From positions 806,001-870,000 of the forward strand of contig CP047423.1 of NCBI GenBank assembly GCA_014058405.1: a stretch of 64,000 bases of DNA. Reading direction: 5' to 3'. Made by a program: the position numbers and the translations under genes. A model generated the notes under the pieces. The model was not told the DNA's origin. It saw only the letters and a list, made by a program, of their open reading frames with translations, and did not search any database. The DNA is from Candidatus Nitrospira kreftii (GTDB lineage: Bacteria; Nitrospirota; Nitrospiria; Nitrospirales; Nitrospiraceae). This document shows, in pieces, positions 44,020 through 53,746 of the stretch; the stretch's first letter is position 1, and every line of letters starts with the position of its first letter.

Positions 44020-44765
44020 TCATTCTCAAAACGCCTGCTGAGATTGAAGTTATGGCACAGGCGTCACGGGTAGTCGCTGAAGCGTTAGAGATTGTGAAGA
44101 AGGCAGTCCGGCCTGGTATCAGTACGGAAGAGCTGGATTGCATCGCTGAAGAGGAGATACGAGTCAGGGGAGCGCTTCCAGCGTTCAAAGGCTATCGGAA
44201 CTATCCCAAGACTCTCTGTGCCTCCGTGAACGACCAGGTGGTTCACGGAATCCCTTCAAGGCGAAAGCTGAAAGAAGGGGATATCATAGGCCTAGATCTT
44301 GGAGCAATTGTCGGCGGGTTCTATGGGGATTCAGCCGTGACCGTAGCCGTTGGGGCGGTTCCTGGAACAACGGAAAAATTGGTTCAAGTGACGAAAGAGG
44401 CGCTCTACTTGGGCATTAAACAGGCAGTGGTCGGTAATCGTCTTTCAGATATTTCACATGCAGTTCAAGAACATGTGGAAGCGTCAGGGTTTTCAGTCGT
44501 GACGGAGTTTGTTGGCCATGGAATCGGGCGACAATTGCACGAAGAGCCTCAGGTCCCGAACTATGGGAAACCGGGTCAAGGCCCTCGATTGCAGCCCGGG
44601 ATGGTGTTGGCGATTGAACCTATGGTGAATATCGGGAGGAGCGCCGTTCGTGTTCTCGATGATCGATGGACGGCCGTCACAGTAGATGGCAGTCTGTCAG
44701 CCCATTTCGAACACACGATCGCCATACAACCAACCGGAACTCCTCGTATCTTGAGTCAGTTATAG
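44016..44765 (+). CDS. map: Methionine aminopeptidase, type I
   Basis: This 249-aa enzyme removes the initiator Met from new proteins. Metal ligands appear in LDLGAIVGGFYGDSAVTVAV (two Asp), FVGHGIGRQLHEEP (His), AIEPM (Glu) and SAHFEHT (Glu). It overlaps adk by four bases (ATGA) in the common adk-map-infA order. Confidence 0.98.
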   Translation: MIILKTPAEIEVMAQASRVVAEALEIVKKAVRPGISTEELDCIAEEEIRVRGALPAFKGYRNYPKTLCASVNDQVVHGIPSRRKLKEGDIIGLDLGAIVGGFYGDSAVTVAVGAVPGTTEKLVQVTKEALYLGIKQAVVGNRLSDISHAVQEHVEASGFSVVTEFVGHGIGRQLHEEPQVPNYGKPGQGPRLQPGMVLAIEPMVNIGRSAVRVLDDRWTAVTVDGSLSAHFEHTIAIQPTGTPRILSQL

Positions 44766-44806
44766 AAAATATAGAGCTGGATTCATAGGGAAGAACACAA
44801 GACGAC

Positions 44807-45025
44807 GTGGCAAAAGAAGATATTATCGAAGTCCAGGGCTCGGTAGCGGAGACGCTCCCCAATGCCATGTTTCGAGTTAAGCTTGATAACGGCCATGTCA
44901 TACTGGCTCATATCTCAGGGAAAATGCGGATGCACTTCATCCGTATTCTACCCGGCGATAAGGTCACGGTAGAAATGTCGCCCTATGATTTAACGCGAGG
45001 CCGTATCACCTATCGCTTTAAATAG
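44807..45025 (+). CDS. infA: Translation initiation factor IF-1
   Basis: IF-1 (72 aa) occupies the ribosomal A site during initiation. It reads (M)[19 protein letters not shown] and ends [20 protein letters not shown], the standard OB fold. The start is GTG at 44807. Confidence 0.98.
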   Translation: MAKEDIIEVQGSVAETLPNAMFRVKLDNGHVILAHISGKMRMHFIRILPGDKVTVEMSPYDLTRGRITYRFK

Positions 45026-45045
45026 ATGGGAGTTGGGGAATTGGT

Positions 45046-45159
45046 ATGAAGGTCAAATCATCAGTCAAGCCCATTTGTGCGAAATGTAAAGTTGTTCGTC
45101 GTCGGGGAGTTGTGCGCATTCTCTGTAAGAACCCTCGTCATAAACAGCGGCAGGGTTAG
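45046..45159 (+). CDS. rpmJ: 50S ribosomal protein L36
   Basis: This 37-aa protein is the zinc-binding form of L36: [20 protein letters not shown], then [12 protein letters not shown], giving three Cys and one His. It is 20 bases after infA. Confidence 0.97.
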   Translation: MKVKSSVKPICAKCKVVRRRGVVRILCKNPRHKQRQG

Positions 45160-45271
45160 GTAAAGAAGCGTGCTGGGACAGAGTGAAGGCCAACCGTTAG
45201 GTGGCAAGACGGACACAGTTGACAGGAAAGTAGTCCATTGGAACCCTTGAGGACGTAGAGCTGGAGGAAGA

Positions 45272-45655
45272 ATGGCACGTATTGCTGGCGTCGATCTACC
45301 AAGAAATAAGCGAACTGGAATTGGGTTAACGTATATCTACGGGATCGGCCGGACATCTGCCCAACAGATTCTTGATGAGGCTGGGATCGATGGAACAGTT
45401 CGTGTCAAGGATTTAAGCGAAGACAAGATCGTCAAGTTGCGTGAAATCATTGAGCGCGATCATCGAGTTGAAGGTGATCTTCGTAAAGAAATATCCCTCA
45501 ATATCAAACGGCTGATTGATACGGGGACATACCGAGGGTTGCGTCATCGCAAAGGATTACCGGTCCGTGGTCAACGTACTAAAACTAATGCCAGAACACG
45601 TAAGGGACGGCGTGCGGGAGTGAGTAGTAAGCCGCGACCAACGGGTCCAAAATAG
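45272..45655 (+). CDS. rpsM: 30S ribosomal protein S13
   Basis: S13 (127 aa) contacts the P-site tRNA and the 50S subunit. It begins [20 protein letters not shown] and has [20 protein letters not shown] and a basic tail. It follows a 112-base gap after rpmJ where I see no clear promoter or terminator. Confidence 0.98.
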   Translation: MARIAGVDLPRNKRTGIGLTYIYGIGRTSAQQILDEAGIDGTVRVKDLSEDKIVKLREIIERDHRVEGDLRKEISLNIKRLIDTGTYRGLRHRKGLPVRGQRTKTNARTRKGRRAGVSSKPRPTGPK

Positions 45656-45694
45656 TCCAGCGCCTAATTTGATGAGCGGTCAGGAGGGGGTCGC

Positions 45695-46078
45695 ATGAGT
45701 GTTAAAAAAGGGAAAAAGAAAGAGCGTCGAATTATTCAGAGTGGGGTGGCGCATGTGCAGGCGTCATTCAATAATACAATTGTGACGATCACCGATATGA
45801 GCGGCAATACGGTGGTGTGGGCAAGCGCTGGCAACCAAGGGTTCAAAGGATCACGTAAAAGCACACCCTTCGCGGCGCAGAGGGCTGGAGAAGCTGCGGC
45901 ACGAAAGGCCATGGAAAGTGGGATGCGACAAGTTGATGTGTATGTGAATGGCCCAGGTTCCGGGCGAGAGTCCGCGATTCGCTCATTGCAGGGGGCTGGC
46001 TTGAGAATCAATCTGATCCGTGATGTGACACCGATTCCACATAACGGGTGTCGGCCACCCAAGCGGCGTCGAGTTTGA
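45695..46078 (+). CDS. rpsK: 30S ribosomal protein S11
   Basis: S11 (127 aa) is a platform protein. It contains [34 protein letters not shown] and the C-terminal [18 protein letters not shown]. The ribosome binding site is AGGAGGGG. Confidence 0.98.
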   Translation: MSVKKGKKKERRIIQSGVAHVQASFNNTIVTITDMSGNTVVWASAGNQGFKGSRKSTPFAAQRAGEAAARKAMESGMRQVDVYVNGPGSGRESAIRSLQGAGLRINLIRDVTPIPHNGCRPPKRRRV

Positions 46079-46164
46079 GATGATGAATCAAGAAATCCGT
46101 TTTTGAAGAAGTCTGAAGAGATCATGTTAGATGAATCAGTAAGCTAATTCTCGAGGAGGACGCA

Positions 46165-46791
46165 GTGGCAAAGTATCGTGGTCCTGTCTGTCGGTTGTGT
46201 CGACGAGAAGGTGAGAAGCTCTTTCTCAAGGGGACTCGCTGTATGACGGAAAAATGCGCCATCGAACGCCGAAGTTATCCACCTGGACAACATGGGCAGG
46301 GGCGACAGCGCACCTCTGACTATAGCCTTCAGCTTCGAGAGAAGCAAAAGTTGAGACGAATCTATGGGCTTCAGGAGTGCCAGTTCCGCGGTGTGTTTCA
46401 ACGTGCTGAACGACAGACCGGCGTCACCGGCGACGCCCTACTGCGTCTTCTTGAGTGCCGACTGGATAATGTAACCTATCGTCTGGGGTTTGGTGCTTCA
46501 CGCAAGCAGGCTCGTCAGATGGTCAGTCACGGGCATTTCACGCTGAACGGCAAGAAGATTACGGTTGCTGGTGCACTGGTGAAGCCGGGCGATGTGATTG
46601 AAATTCGTGAGCGAAGTCGGGACATGGCTGCAATCCAAGCTGCATTGGAATCTGTCGATAGTCGAGGAATTCCCGACTGGCTGGAACTGGATAAAGGCGC
46701 ATTCAAGGGAATTGTCAGGTCCTTGCCGGCGAAGGAGCAGATCGCGTTACCGGTGAACGAACAGATGGTAGTGGAATTGTATTCGCGCTAG
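46165..46791 (+). CDS. rpsD: 30S ribosomal protein S4, zinc-binding form
   Basis: S4 (208 aa) nucleates 30S assembly and helps unwind mRNA. The start is GTG 46165 after GAGGAGG. The N-terminus has CRLC and CMTEKC, the zinc-binding (C+) type. The S4 RNA-binding domain is clear (RLDNVTYRLGFGASRKQARQ). Confidence 0.97.
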   Translation: MAKYRGPVCRLCRREGEKLFLKGTRCMTEKCAIERRSYPPGQHGQGRQRTSDYSLQLREKQKLRRIYGLQECQFRGVFQRAERQTGVTGDALLRLLECRLDNVTYRLGFGASRKQARQMVSHGHFTLNGKKITVAGALVKPGDVIEIRERSRDMAAIQAALESVDSRGIPDWLELDKGAFKGIVRSLPAKEQIALPVNEQMVVELYSR

Positions 46792-46869
46792 TCCACCTTG
46801 GTCTTTCGTTCTGTCGGTCCGGAGTCATCTGTCAACGTGTTTGTTACTCGATGGTATGGAGGGTCGGTC

Positions 46870-47874
46870 ATGATCAAAGCGATGAAGGACTTTCAGATCC
46901 CGATGCGGGTGGAAGTCGACAAGGATGCACATTCGCCCACGTTCGGGCGGTTTACAACGGAAGCATTTGAACGGGGGTTCGGCACGACAATTGGTAATGC
47001 CCTCCGTCGCATTTTGTTGTCGTCGCTTACGGGGGCTGCTGTGACCACCGTGAAGATCGAAGGAGTCGTCCACGAATTTTCGACGATTGCAGGTGTAACC
47101 GAAGATGTCACGGCCATTATTCTCAATATTAAGAGCCTGCGGTTGGCGCTTCACACGGATAAACCAAAGACGATACGGCTGAAGAAGAAAGGACCAGGGG
47201 AGGCAAAGGGCTCCGACATCCTTCACGATGCGGATGTGACGATTTTGACACCTGATCTGCATATCGCTACGCTCGACAAGGATGCCACGCTGGACATTGA
47301 GATGACCATCAAGCATGGGCGTGGTTATGTGCCGGCAGAACGCAACAAAGAAGAAGGATTACCGATCGGAGTGATCGCCATCGACTCCATTTTCTCACCG
47401 ATCAAACGAGTCAATTTTTATGTTGAGAATGCGCGTGTTGGGCGCATGACCGATTACGATAAGCTAACAATGGAAATTTGGACGGACGGAACCATTAGCC
47501 CAAGAGACGCTCTATCGACCGGGGCAGGCATTTTACGTGAACATTTGGATATCTTTATCAATCCAGAGGAACGAAGCGAAGGGAAAAGTGAGGTCGGCTA
47601 TGAGGAATCTCAGCGAGAAGTGAATAGGAATCTCTTGCGTAGTGTAAATGAGTTGGAATTATCTGTTCGAGCGGCCAATTGTCTCAAAAACGCGAATATC
47701 AAAACCATCGCTGATCTTGTGCAAAAATCGGAAGGGGAGATGCTTCGTACGAAAAACTTTGGAAAGAAATCTCTCAACGAGATTAAGGAAATTCTAACTG
47801 AGATGGGACTTTCGTTGGGGACAAAAATAGAAGATGGGCCTTCGCCACACAATGGAAGTCCAAATCCTGAATGA
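46870..47874 (+). CDS. rpoA: DNA-directed RNA polymerase subunit alpha
   Basis: Alpha (334 aa) starts polymerase assembly. The N-terminal dimerisation domain contains [20 protein letters not shown], and the C-terminal domain ([20 protein letters not shown], then [14 protein letters not shown]) binds UP elements and activators. The ATG at 46870 has GGAGGG upstream; the longer frame from 46798 has no homology. Confidence 0.98.
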   Translation: MIKAMKDFQIPMRVEVDKDAHSPTFGRFTTEAFERGFGTTIGNALRRILLSSLTGAAVTTVKIEGVVHEFSTIAGVTEDVTAIILNIKSLRLALHTDKPKTIRLKKKGPGEAKGSDILHDADVTILTPDLHIATLDKDATLDIEMTIKHGRGYVPAERNKEEGLPIGVIAIDSIFSPIKRVNFYVENARVGRMTDYDKLTMEIWTDGTISPRDALSTGAGILREHLDIFINPEERSEGKSEVGYEESQREVNRNLLRSVNELELSVRAANCLKNANIKTIADLVQKSEGEMLRTKNFGKKSLNEIKEILTEMGLSLGTKIEDGPSPHNGSPNPE

Positions 47875-47898
47875 CGTTTTTTAGCTGAGAGGAACGCT

Positions 47899-48330
47899 GT
47901 GCGACATAGGAAAAAAGGACGACAACTTGGGAGGCAGACCAAGCACCGAGGAGCATTGTTTAGAAACTTGGTCACTTCACTGTTGGAGCAGGAGCGAATC
48001 GAGACGACTGGAGCGAAAGCGAAGGAGATACGAGGATTTGCTGATCGCATGATTACGCTTGGTAAAGAAGGAACTTTACCAGCGAGACGACGGGCTCTTA
48101 GCTTTCTTCGGAGCAAGGCTGTTGTGTCCAAACTATTTGACGACGTCGCAGGACGATTTAAGGATCGATCCGGAGGATACACCAGAATCATCAAGACTCG
48201 CCGGCGTGTCGGTGATGCTGCTGAAATGGTCGCAATCGAGTTGGTTTCACGCCAAGAGATCCCCCATAAGAAAACGACGGTTGCTTCCACGGCGCAGCCT
48301 GCGTCAGGCCAGTCTGGCTCCTCGACATAG
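47899..48330 (+). CDS. rplQ: 50S ribosomal protein L17 with short C-terminal tail
   Basis: L17 (143 aa) begins at GTG 47899 with [20 protein letters not shown] and contains [20 protein letters not shown]. The last 15 or so residues ([15 protein letters not shown]) are a low-complexity tail beyond the usual end. This is the last gene of the ribosomal run, followed by a terminator. Confidence 0.97.
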   Translation: MRHRKKGRQLGRQTKHRGALFRNLVTSLLEQERIETTGAKAKEIRGFADRMITLGKEGTLPARRRALSFLRSKAVVSKLFDDVAGRFKDRSGGYTRIIKTRRRVGDAAEMVAIELVSRQEIPHKKTTVASTAQPASGQSGSST

Positions 48331-48357
48331 TTCTTTGCGCACTCCGCAGGGCAATGA

Positions 48358-48401
48358 CGAAACGACTCCCACATGAGTTCATGTGGGAGTCGTTTCGTTT
48401 C
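48358..48401 (+). terminator. Intrinsic terminator after rplQ
   Basis: A perfect stem pairs CGAAACGACTCCCACATGA (48358-48376) with its complement at 48379-48397; the tip likely opens to a six-base loop. A short T-rich run (TTTCT) follows. It ends the ribosomal supercluster. Confidence 0.85.
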
Positions 48402-48417
48402 TAAACCCCGGAGGACG

Positions 48418-48446
48418 TTTACATGGTAATCCGTGCATGCTACGAT
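48418..48446 (+). promoter_or_regulatory. Sigma-70 promoter for lptC-lptA-lptB-rpoN
   Basis: TTTACA at 48418-48423, 17 bases, TACGAT at 48441-48446. It lies between the rplQ terminator and lptC, about 45 bases before the lptC start. Confidence 0.65.
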
Positions 48447-48492
48447 CGTGCCAAACTTCGTTGTGAACTTATGCCGGGAGTACACCTAACTT

Positions 48493-49065
48493 ATGTGGGA
48501 GCTTATAGCGAGACGCACTCTTCTGGCATCGAGTGTGTTATTAGCTGCATTCCTTGGGTATCTTCTCGTCAGAAATGCGGATTCTCTGCCGACTAGCCAA
48601 CCGATTTCTCTTGCGCCACTGGAACAGGCCGATGCCAAACTCTCGGATTTTATTTTTACGCAATCGAGGGGTGACGTGGTGCAATGGCAAGTACAGGCAA
48701 AACAGGCTCGAGTATTTGAACAAGAAAAGCAAGCGTTGCTCTATGATGTGGCCCTCACTTTCTATGGCGGAGACGGTGAGGAAGTAACAGTCCATGGTGA
48801 AGAAGGAACCCTCGATACTGCGAGCAAGAATTTTGTGCTGTCGAATCGCGAGGCACCCATTATCGTAACAACCAGGAGTGGGTACACCATTTATACCAAC
48901 CATTTGGTTTGGACGGATCAGACTAAAGAAATTCGAACAGAAGAACCTGTCCGAATTGTAGGACAGGGGATGGAGATAAGAGGTCTTGGACTGCTCGGAC
49001 GAATGGAATCAGAAGAATTTGAGGTTCTACACGATGTTCATGTGGATCTCGTTCCTGCTTCTTAA
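48493..49065 (+). CDS. lptC: LPS export protein LptC
   Basis: LptC (190 aa) is the bitopic inner-membrane protein that passes lipopolysaccharide from LptB2FG to LptA. One N-terminal membrane helix (RTLLASSVLLAAFLGYLLVR) is followed by a beta-jellyroll periplasmic domain with WQVQAKQARVFEQEKQALLY and GEEGTLDTASKNFVLSN. It overlaps the lptA start by about 30 bases. Confidence 0.9.
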   Translation: MWELIARRTLLASSVLLAAFLGYLLVRNADSLPTSQPISLAPLEQADAKLSDFIFTQSRGDVVQWQVQAKQARVFEQEKQALLYDVALTFYGGDGEEVTVHGEEGTLDTASKNFVLSNREAPIIVTTRSGYTIYTNHLVWTDQTKEIRTEEPVRIVGQGMEIRGLGLLGRMESEEFEVLHDVHVDLVPAS

Positions 49066-49645
49066 TGTCATATCTTTCGGAGGCACGTCCACCGCGCATT
49101 CCACGGAGCTTGGAAGCCTGAAGCAGAATGTTGAGGAGCCTGGTGTTCCGACGACCATTACGTCTAAGAAGATGACGGTCCGCAATCAAGATAGTCAGGC
49201 AGTGTTCGAGGGAATGGTTGTACTGACTCGAGGCCCCCTTGTTGTTCACTCAGATAAAATGGTTGTGACATTTCATTCTCGAAAGCGAGAACTCATCCAG
49301 CGGTCGTCCAATGGAGCGAACCACGAAGAGCCAGCTCAGAACTTCCCTGCACCCATAGCTAGCAGTACCACGTCGACGATTTCGAATCGCTCCGTCAGTC
49401 GGATCGAAGCGACCGCGGATGCTCACCCTGTCAAGCTTGAATACGAGAACGGCAACGCCACTTGCCAAAAAGCAGTGTATTTCGTCGACGGAGACAAAGT
49501 TGTGTTAACTGGTGAACCCGTGGCATGGGAGAGGGGGACGCGTGTCAGTGGTAAGCAGATTACAATTTTTCTTACTGAAGAGCGGAGTGTCGTAGAAGGA
49601 GGGTCTCACCTTCGCATTGAGGGTGAAGGGGCGGACAAGCCGTGA
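49034..49645 (+). CDS. lptA: LPS transport periplasmic protein LptA
   Basis: LptA (203 aa) is the periplasmic bridge for lipopolysaccharide. A signal peptide starts at ATG 49034 ([20 protein letters not shown]). The OstA-type repeats appear as [20 protein letters not shown] and [21 protein letters not shown] Ser/Thr/Asn-rich stretch around residues 95-125 interrupts the jellyroll and is unusual. A four-base overlap (GTGA) joins it to lptB. Confidence 0.88.
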   Translation: MFMWISFLLLNVISFGGTSTAHSTELGSLKQNVEEPGVPTTITSKKMTVRNQDSQAVFEGMVVLTRGPLVVHSDKMVVTFHSRKRELIQRSSNGANHEEPAQNFPAPIASSTTSTISNRSVSRIEATADAHPVKLEYENGNATCQKAVYFVDGDKVVLTGEPVAWERGTRVSGKQITIFLTEERSVVEGGSHLRIEGEGADKP

Positions 49646-50424
49646 CTCAGAGTATTCACGCTGGGACAGGGGCTCTTATCGGTTCACACTCCGCACAGCA
49701 TGGAGACTGTCTACAGGCTAGGGCATTAGTCAAAAGTTTTCGTGGCCGAAAAGTTGTCAAAGGAGTTGCAATCGAAGTCTATGCTGGTGAGGTGGTCGGC
49801 CTTCTTGGTCCTAATGGAGCTGGGAAGACCACCATTTTTGACATGGTGGTGGGTTTATGCCAGCCTGATGAAGGGGAAATAACCTTCAAGGGAGAATCAG
49901 TTACCAGTCTGCCGATGTATAAGCGAGCACGAAGGGGGATAGGGTATCTTCCTCAGGAATCATCAGTCTTTCGCCGACTTTCCGTAGAGAATAATGTCTT
50001 GGCGATTCTTGAAATGCTGGGGTATGCTCGTAAAGAGCGGAGTCAACGGGTGGACGCTCTGCTCAAAGAATTGGATCTTCTCCATATTCGTAAGAGTATG
50101 GCCTATGCCCTGTCAGGAGGAGAGCGTCGACGTTTAGAGATTACGAGAGCCTTGGCAACCACGCCGTCATTTATGTTGCTGGATGAACCGTTTGCGGGGA
50201 TTGATCCCATCGCTGTTGCCGATATTCAACAGATCATCACTCGATTGAAAAATAAAGGGATCGGAATACTCATTACCGATCATAACGTCCAGGAAACGCT
50301 ATCCATAGTCGACCGAGCCTACATCATCAACGAAGGATTGATTCTAGAATCCGGACCTCCTGAGGTAATCGTCCAGAGCGAAACTGCTCGAGCGGTCTAC
50401 CTCGGTGAACAGTTCAAGTTATAG
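49642..50424 (+). CDS. lptB: LPS export ABC transporter ATPase LptB
   Basis: LptB (260 aa) powers lipopolysaccharide extraction from the inner membrane. Walker A is GPNGAGKTT, the signature is [15 protein letters not shown], Walker B is [13 protein letters not shown] and the switch His is in ITDHNVQ. About 25 residues at the N-terminus before [10 protein letters not shown] are extra. The permease genes lptF/lptG are not in this window. Confidence 0.96.
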   Translation: MTQSIHAGTGALIGSHSAQHGDCLQARALVKSFRGRKVVKGVAIEVYAGEVVGLLGPNGAGKTTIFDMVVGLCQPDEGEITFKGESVTSLPMYKRARRGIGYLPQESSVFRRLSVENNVLAILEMLGYARKERSQRVDALLKELDLLHIRKSMAYALSGGERRRLEITRALATTPSFMLLDEPFAGIDPIAVADIQQIITRLKNKGIGILITDHNVQETLSIVDRAYIINEGLILESGPPEVIVQSETARAVYLGEQFKL

Positions 50425-50441
50425 AGGATGAGCCGTCAACG

Positions 50442-51947
50442 ATGAAATTGCGCCTGGATCTGAAACTTAGTCAGAAGTTGATCATGACGCCGCAGTTGCA
50501 GCAGGCAATTAAACTGTTGCAATTGTCACGACTTGAGTTGCAACAAAGCCTGACCCAACACCTGTTGGAGAATCCTTTACTGGATGAGCTCCAATCTGAT
50601 GGAGAAGAAAATGAGTCCTCTAGCAATGATGAGAAAGCAGAGGAAGCTTCAGCCGTGGCAGGACAGGAACAGGCAAGTACAGTAGAAACACCGGAAGAAC
50701 GAGGGTCTCCGGAGGAATTTTCAGCATCCGGGTGGGAAGAATACTTCGGTAGAGATCGGAGAGACGGACAGTCTGAATACTCCGGAGGGTCTGATGATTT
50801 CCCATCTTATGAACAGACGGTAGCAAAGGCGACGTCCCTTGAAGAGCATCTCCTCTGGCAGTTGTCCCTGTCTGCGCTTTCCGATCGAGACAAAGAGCTT
50901 GGTCGTTTAATTATTGGTAATCTTGATGATGATGGCTATCTTCGAATTCCTTTGACCGAGGTTGTGGCTGGTTCTACTTTTACGGAAACTGAGGTCGAAT
51001 CTGTGCTCAGGGACATTCAGACTTTTGATCCCACTGGAGTTGCCGCAAGGGATCTGGCGGAATGCCTTTTGCTACAACTTGGACATTTGGGTCGCAACCC
51101 ATTCGGTTCACTTGGCTCTCCTCCCGGAGCACTCAAAGGATCGGTGATTGAAAGCATTATTCAGCATCATCTAAAGGACTTAGAGAGGCGGCAGTATGCA
51201 AAAATTGCTAAGACCTTAAACGTCACTATCGAGGAAGTGTTCCAGGCTACAAAGATCATCGGTGAGCTCGAGCCCAAACCGGGGAGACCATTCACCAATA
51301 CTCAGAACTATGTGATCGTACCAGATGTCTTTGTCGTCAAGAATGAAGGGGAGTGGGTTGTTCTGTTGAACGATGATGGTCTCCCACGGATGAGGATCAG
51401 CCCGTACTACAAGCAGCTCATTTCCTCAGGGCAGGGTGGAACCCCAGAAACCAAAGCGTATATGGATGAGAAGCTGCGGGCCGCTCAATGGGTCATTCGA
51501 AGCATTGAGCAGCGCAATAGGACCATTGTCAAGGTGGTGTCGAGCATTGTGAAATTTCAGGAGCAATTTTTTGAGCAAGGCGTGCAGTACCTCAAGCCTT
51601 TGGTCCTCAAGCAGGTGGCAGAAGATATTGGAATGCACGAATCCACGATTAGCCGTGTGACAGCGAACAAGTATATGTATTGTCCGCAGGGTATGTTGGA
51701 GCTCAAATATTTCTTCAATGCCGGGCTTCAGCGGACTGATGAACCATCGAGCATGCATTCCTCTGTATCCGTTAGAGATATGATAAAAAACATGGTGGCA
51801 GAAGAGGATGGAAAACGTCCTTTGAAAGATGAGGAGATTGCGGGTAGGCTTCGTACCCAAGGCGTCCTCATCGCTAGGAGGACCGTGGCTAAGTATAGAG
51901 CTGAATTGAATATTGCATCAGCCAGTCAACGCAAACGATTCTTTTGA
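50442..51947 (+). CDS. rpoN: RNA polymerase sigma-54 factor
   Basis: RpoN (501 aa) directs polymerase to -24/-12 promoters and needs enhancer-binding activators. Region I is Gln/Leu-rich (QKLIMTPQLQQAIKLLQLSR), region II is acidic (about 45-120), the helix-turn-helix is near ESTISRVTANKYM and the RpoN box ARRTVAKYR is at 478-486. It follows lptB by 17 bases, the common lptB-rpoN-hpf order. Confidence 0.97.
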   Translation: MKLRLDLKLSQKLIMTPQLQQAIKLLQLSRLELQQSLTQHLLENPLLDELQSDGEENESSSNDEKAEEASAVAGQEQASTVETPEERGSPEEFSASGWEEYFGRDRRDGQSEYSGGSDDFPSYEQTVAKATSLEEHLLWQLSLSALSDRDKELGRLIIGNLDDDGYLRIPLTEVVAGSTFTETEVESVLRDIQTFDPTGVAARDLAECLLLQLGHLGRNPFGSLGSPPGALKGSVIESIIQHHLKDLERRQYAKIAKTLNVTIEEVFQATKIIGELEPKPGRPFTNTQNYVIVPDVFVVKNEGEWVVLLNDDGLPRMRISPYYKQLISSGQGGTPETKAYMDEKLRAAQWVIRSIEQRNRTIVKVVSSIVKFQEQFFEQGVQYLKPLVLKQVAEDIGMHESTISRVTANKYMYCPQGMLELKYFFNAGLQRTDEPSSMHSSVSVRDMIKNMVAEEDGKRPLKDEEIAGRLRTQGVLIARRTVAKYRAELNIASASQRKRFF

Positions 51948-51993
51948 TAACCGCTGCGCTGCATCCAACGCAATACACAAATTGGAGGTAGGC

Positions 51994-52314
51994 ATGAACT
52001 TGAGAATCACGGGTCGGCACATGGATGTTACCCCAGCCCTGAGAAGCTATGTGGAAGCACGATTTGGTCGCCTGGATCGCTATGGGTTGAAGGTCGGATC
52101 ACTTCAGATCGTGCTGGGAGTTGAGAAGCTACAGCATAAGGCTGAAGTCACTGGTGCTGTGAGCGGGAAGCGGATACAAGCCAAGACATCAACTTCGGAG
52201 ATGTATGCCACCATTGATGCGCTCGTTGACCGTGTGGACGCGCAGTTTCGAAAGTGGAAAGATCGTCTGGCAAATCACAAACCGGCCAAATCGAAGAAGC
52301 CAGTAATTATGTGA
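51994..52314 (+). CDS. hpf: Ribosome hibernation promoting factor, short form
   Basis: This 106-aa protein of the S30EA family blocks the decoding site of idle ribosomes. It begins MNLRITGRHMDVTPALRSYV, with the usual second half (STSEMYATIDALVDRVDAQF). It lacks the extra C-terminal domain of long HPF. The ATG at 51994 has TTGGAGGT upstream. It follows rpoN by 46 bases. Confidence 0.95.
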   Translation: MNLRITGRHMDVTPALRSYVEARFGRLDRYGLKVGSLQIVLGVEKLQHKAEVTGAVSGKRIQAKTSTSEMYATIDALVDRVDAQFRKWKDRLANHKPAKSKKPVIM

Positions 52315-52513
52315 TCCGAGCAGCATCAGGATGAACAATCGGCAGAGCATATCTTGGCAGCATCGTCAGATGAATAGTTGGTCGATGCACCCAGTTTGAT
52401 CGCAAGGGAGCACTTCCTATCTTGTCTCCTCAAGCGGCTCTCGTGTGGCTAATCGTCAGTTGTACAAGTCCGGTGAAGTAGTTCACGTGTCTGCGCCGCT
52501 ACCGTCTGGTTCT

Positions 52514-53380
52514 ATGGCACGACTGAACCTGGTGATCATCAGCGGTTTGTCGGGGTCCGGAAAATCCTACGCCCTAAAGGCGTTCGAAGATGCCGGCTAC
52601 TTCTGTATCGACAACCTTCCTCCTGCCCTGCTTCCGACCTTTGTCGATCTCTGTGACCAACAACATCATGAAATTGCCAAGGTCGCTCTCGGTATCGATA
52701 TACGAGAACGGGTGTTCTTTTCTGATCTTGTCGGTATTCTGGAACGAGTCAAAATGCTGGGTCATTCGGTTCAGTTATTATTCCTTGAGGCTCGTGAGGA
52801 AGTGCTGATCAGACGCTTCTCGGAATCCAGGCGCCCGCATCCACTTCTGCCGCATCTTCCCGTTTTGGAAGGAATCCGATTCGAAAAGGAGCGACTGACG
52901 GAACTTCGGCGGCATGCTGATCGTATCATTGATACCTCGGATCTTACCGTTCACGAACTCGGGGAGCTGCTCGCCAAGGAGTTCCAACGCGAATCCTCGG
53001 AACGACGGCTGACTATCTCACTCCTTACCTTCGGGTATAAATTCGGTGTACCCTACGACATTGATCTCTTATTCGATGTGAGATTTCTCAAGAACCCGTT
53101 CTTTGTCCCTGAGCTTAAACCGCTCCCCGGAAACGACCCTCGGGTTCGTCATTTTGTCTTAGCGGACCCAGATGCGCACGGGTTTATTGAACACGTTGAA
53201 AGGTTATTGAAGTTCCTCCTGCCATTGTTTCAACAAGAACGGCGTAGTTATCTGACTATCGCCATTGGATGCACCGGTGGACGCCATCGGTCTGTTGCAA
53301 TCGCCAGCCATCTCTGCGAAAGCCTCACGACGTTAGGGTACGAAGCGGGGCTTAAACATCGAGATGTCGATAAAACCTAG
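52514..53380 (+). CDS. rapZ: RNase adapter / nucleotide-binding protein RapZ
   Basis: RapZ (288 aa from ATG 52514) is an ATP/GTP-binding protein; in E. coli it guides RNase E to small RNAs that control cell-wall precursor synthesis. The P-loop is GLSGSGKS (11-18), followed by CIDNLPPALLP. The C-terminal domain has FGYKFGVPYDIDLLFDVRFL and CTGGRHRSVAIA. A GTG at 52445 would add 23 residues; neither start has a clear ribosome binding site. The usual neighbours ptsN and hprK are absent between hpf and rapZ. Confidence 0.94.
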   Translation: MARLNLVIISGLSGSGKSYALKAFEDAGYFCIDNLPPALLPTFVDLCDQQHHEIAKVALGIDIRERVFFSDLVGILERVKMLGHSVQLLFLEAREEVLIRRFSESRRPHPLLPHLPVLEGIRFEKERLTELRRHADRIIDTSDLTVHELGELLAKEFQRESSERRLTISLLTFGYKFGVPYDIDLLFDVRFLKNPFFVPELKPLPGNDPRVRHFVLADPDAHGFIEHVERLLKFLLPLFQQERRSYLTIAIGCTGGRHRSVAIASHLCESLTTLGYEAGLKHRDVDKT

Positions 53381-53440
53381 GCTATTGCAACAATAGCAGC
53401 AATCCCATCTCTCCAACAAACGCGGGTTAAAGCCCTTTCC

Positions 53441-53468
53441 TTGACAGCTAGAGCATATTGACTATACT
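53441..53468 (+). promoter_or_regulatory. Sigma-70-like promoter ahead of the MerR-like and pil genes
   Basis: TTGACA at 53441-53446, 16 bases, TATACT at 53463-53468. It is 48 bases before the small MerR-like gene and points toward pilM. Confidence 0.7.
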
Positions 53469-53515
53469 TAATTTTGTGAATACCAACAGTCTTATCTTAC
53501 GATACTAATACGCAA

Positions 53516-53728
53516 GTGAAGAAGCCTAGAAAATCATCGCTACAGGAAGGGTTTAAAGCCTATGAAATATGCGACTTGTTCGATATTTCCAAGGCCACAC
53601 TCTTTCGCTGGGAGCGGGACGGGGTTATTACCCAACCAGTTCGGGACTGGAGAAACTGGCGCCTTTATACACGAAAAAATGTGGATGAAATTGAGAAAGT
53701 TATCCGCACTCGCAAGGCGGTCGCGTAG
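53516..53728 (+). CDS. Small MerR-type helix-turn-helix protein
   Basis: The 70-aa protein starts at GTG 53516 and is a single winged helix-turn-helix: AYEICDLFDISKATLFRWER, then DGVITQPVRDWRNWRLYTRK. This is the DNA-binding head of the MerR family without the dimerisation and effector domains. It ends 18 bases before pilM and has a good promoter in front, so it is likely cotranscribed with and perhaps regulates the pilus operon. That role is inference. Confidence 0.85.
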   Translation: MKKPRKSSLQEGFKAYEICDLFDISKATLFRWERDGVITQPVRDWRNWRLYTRKNVDEIEKVIRTRKAVA

Positions 53729-53746
53729 AGTAGCAGGTACCGAATT

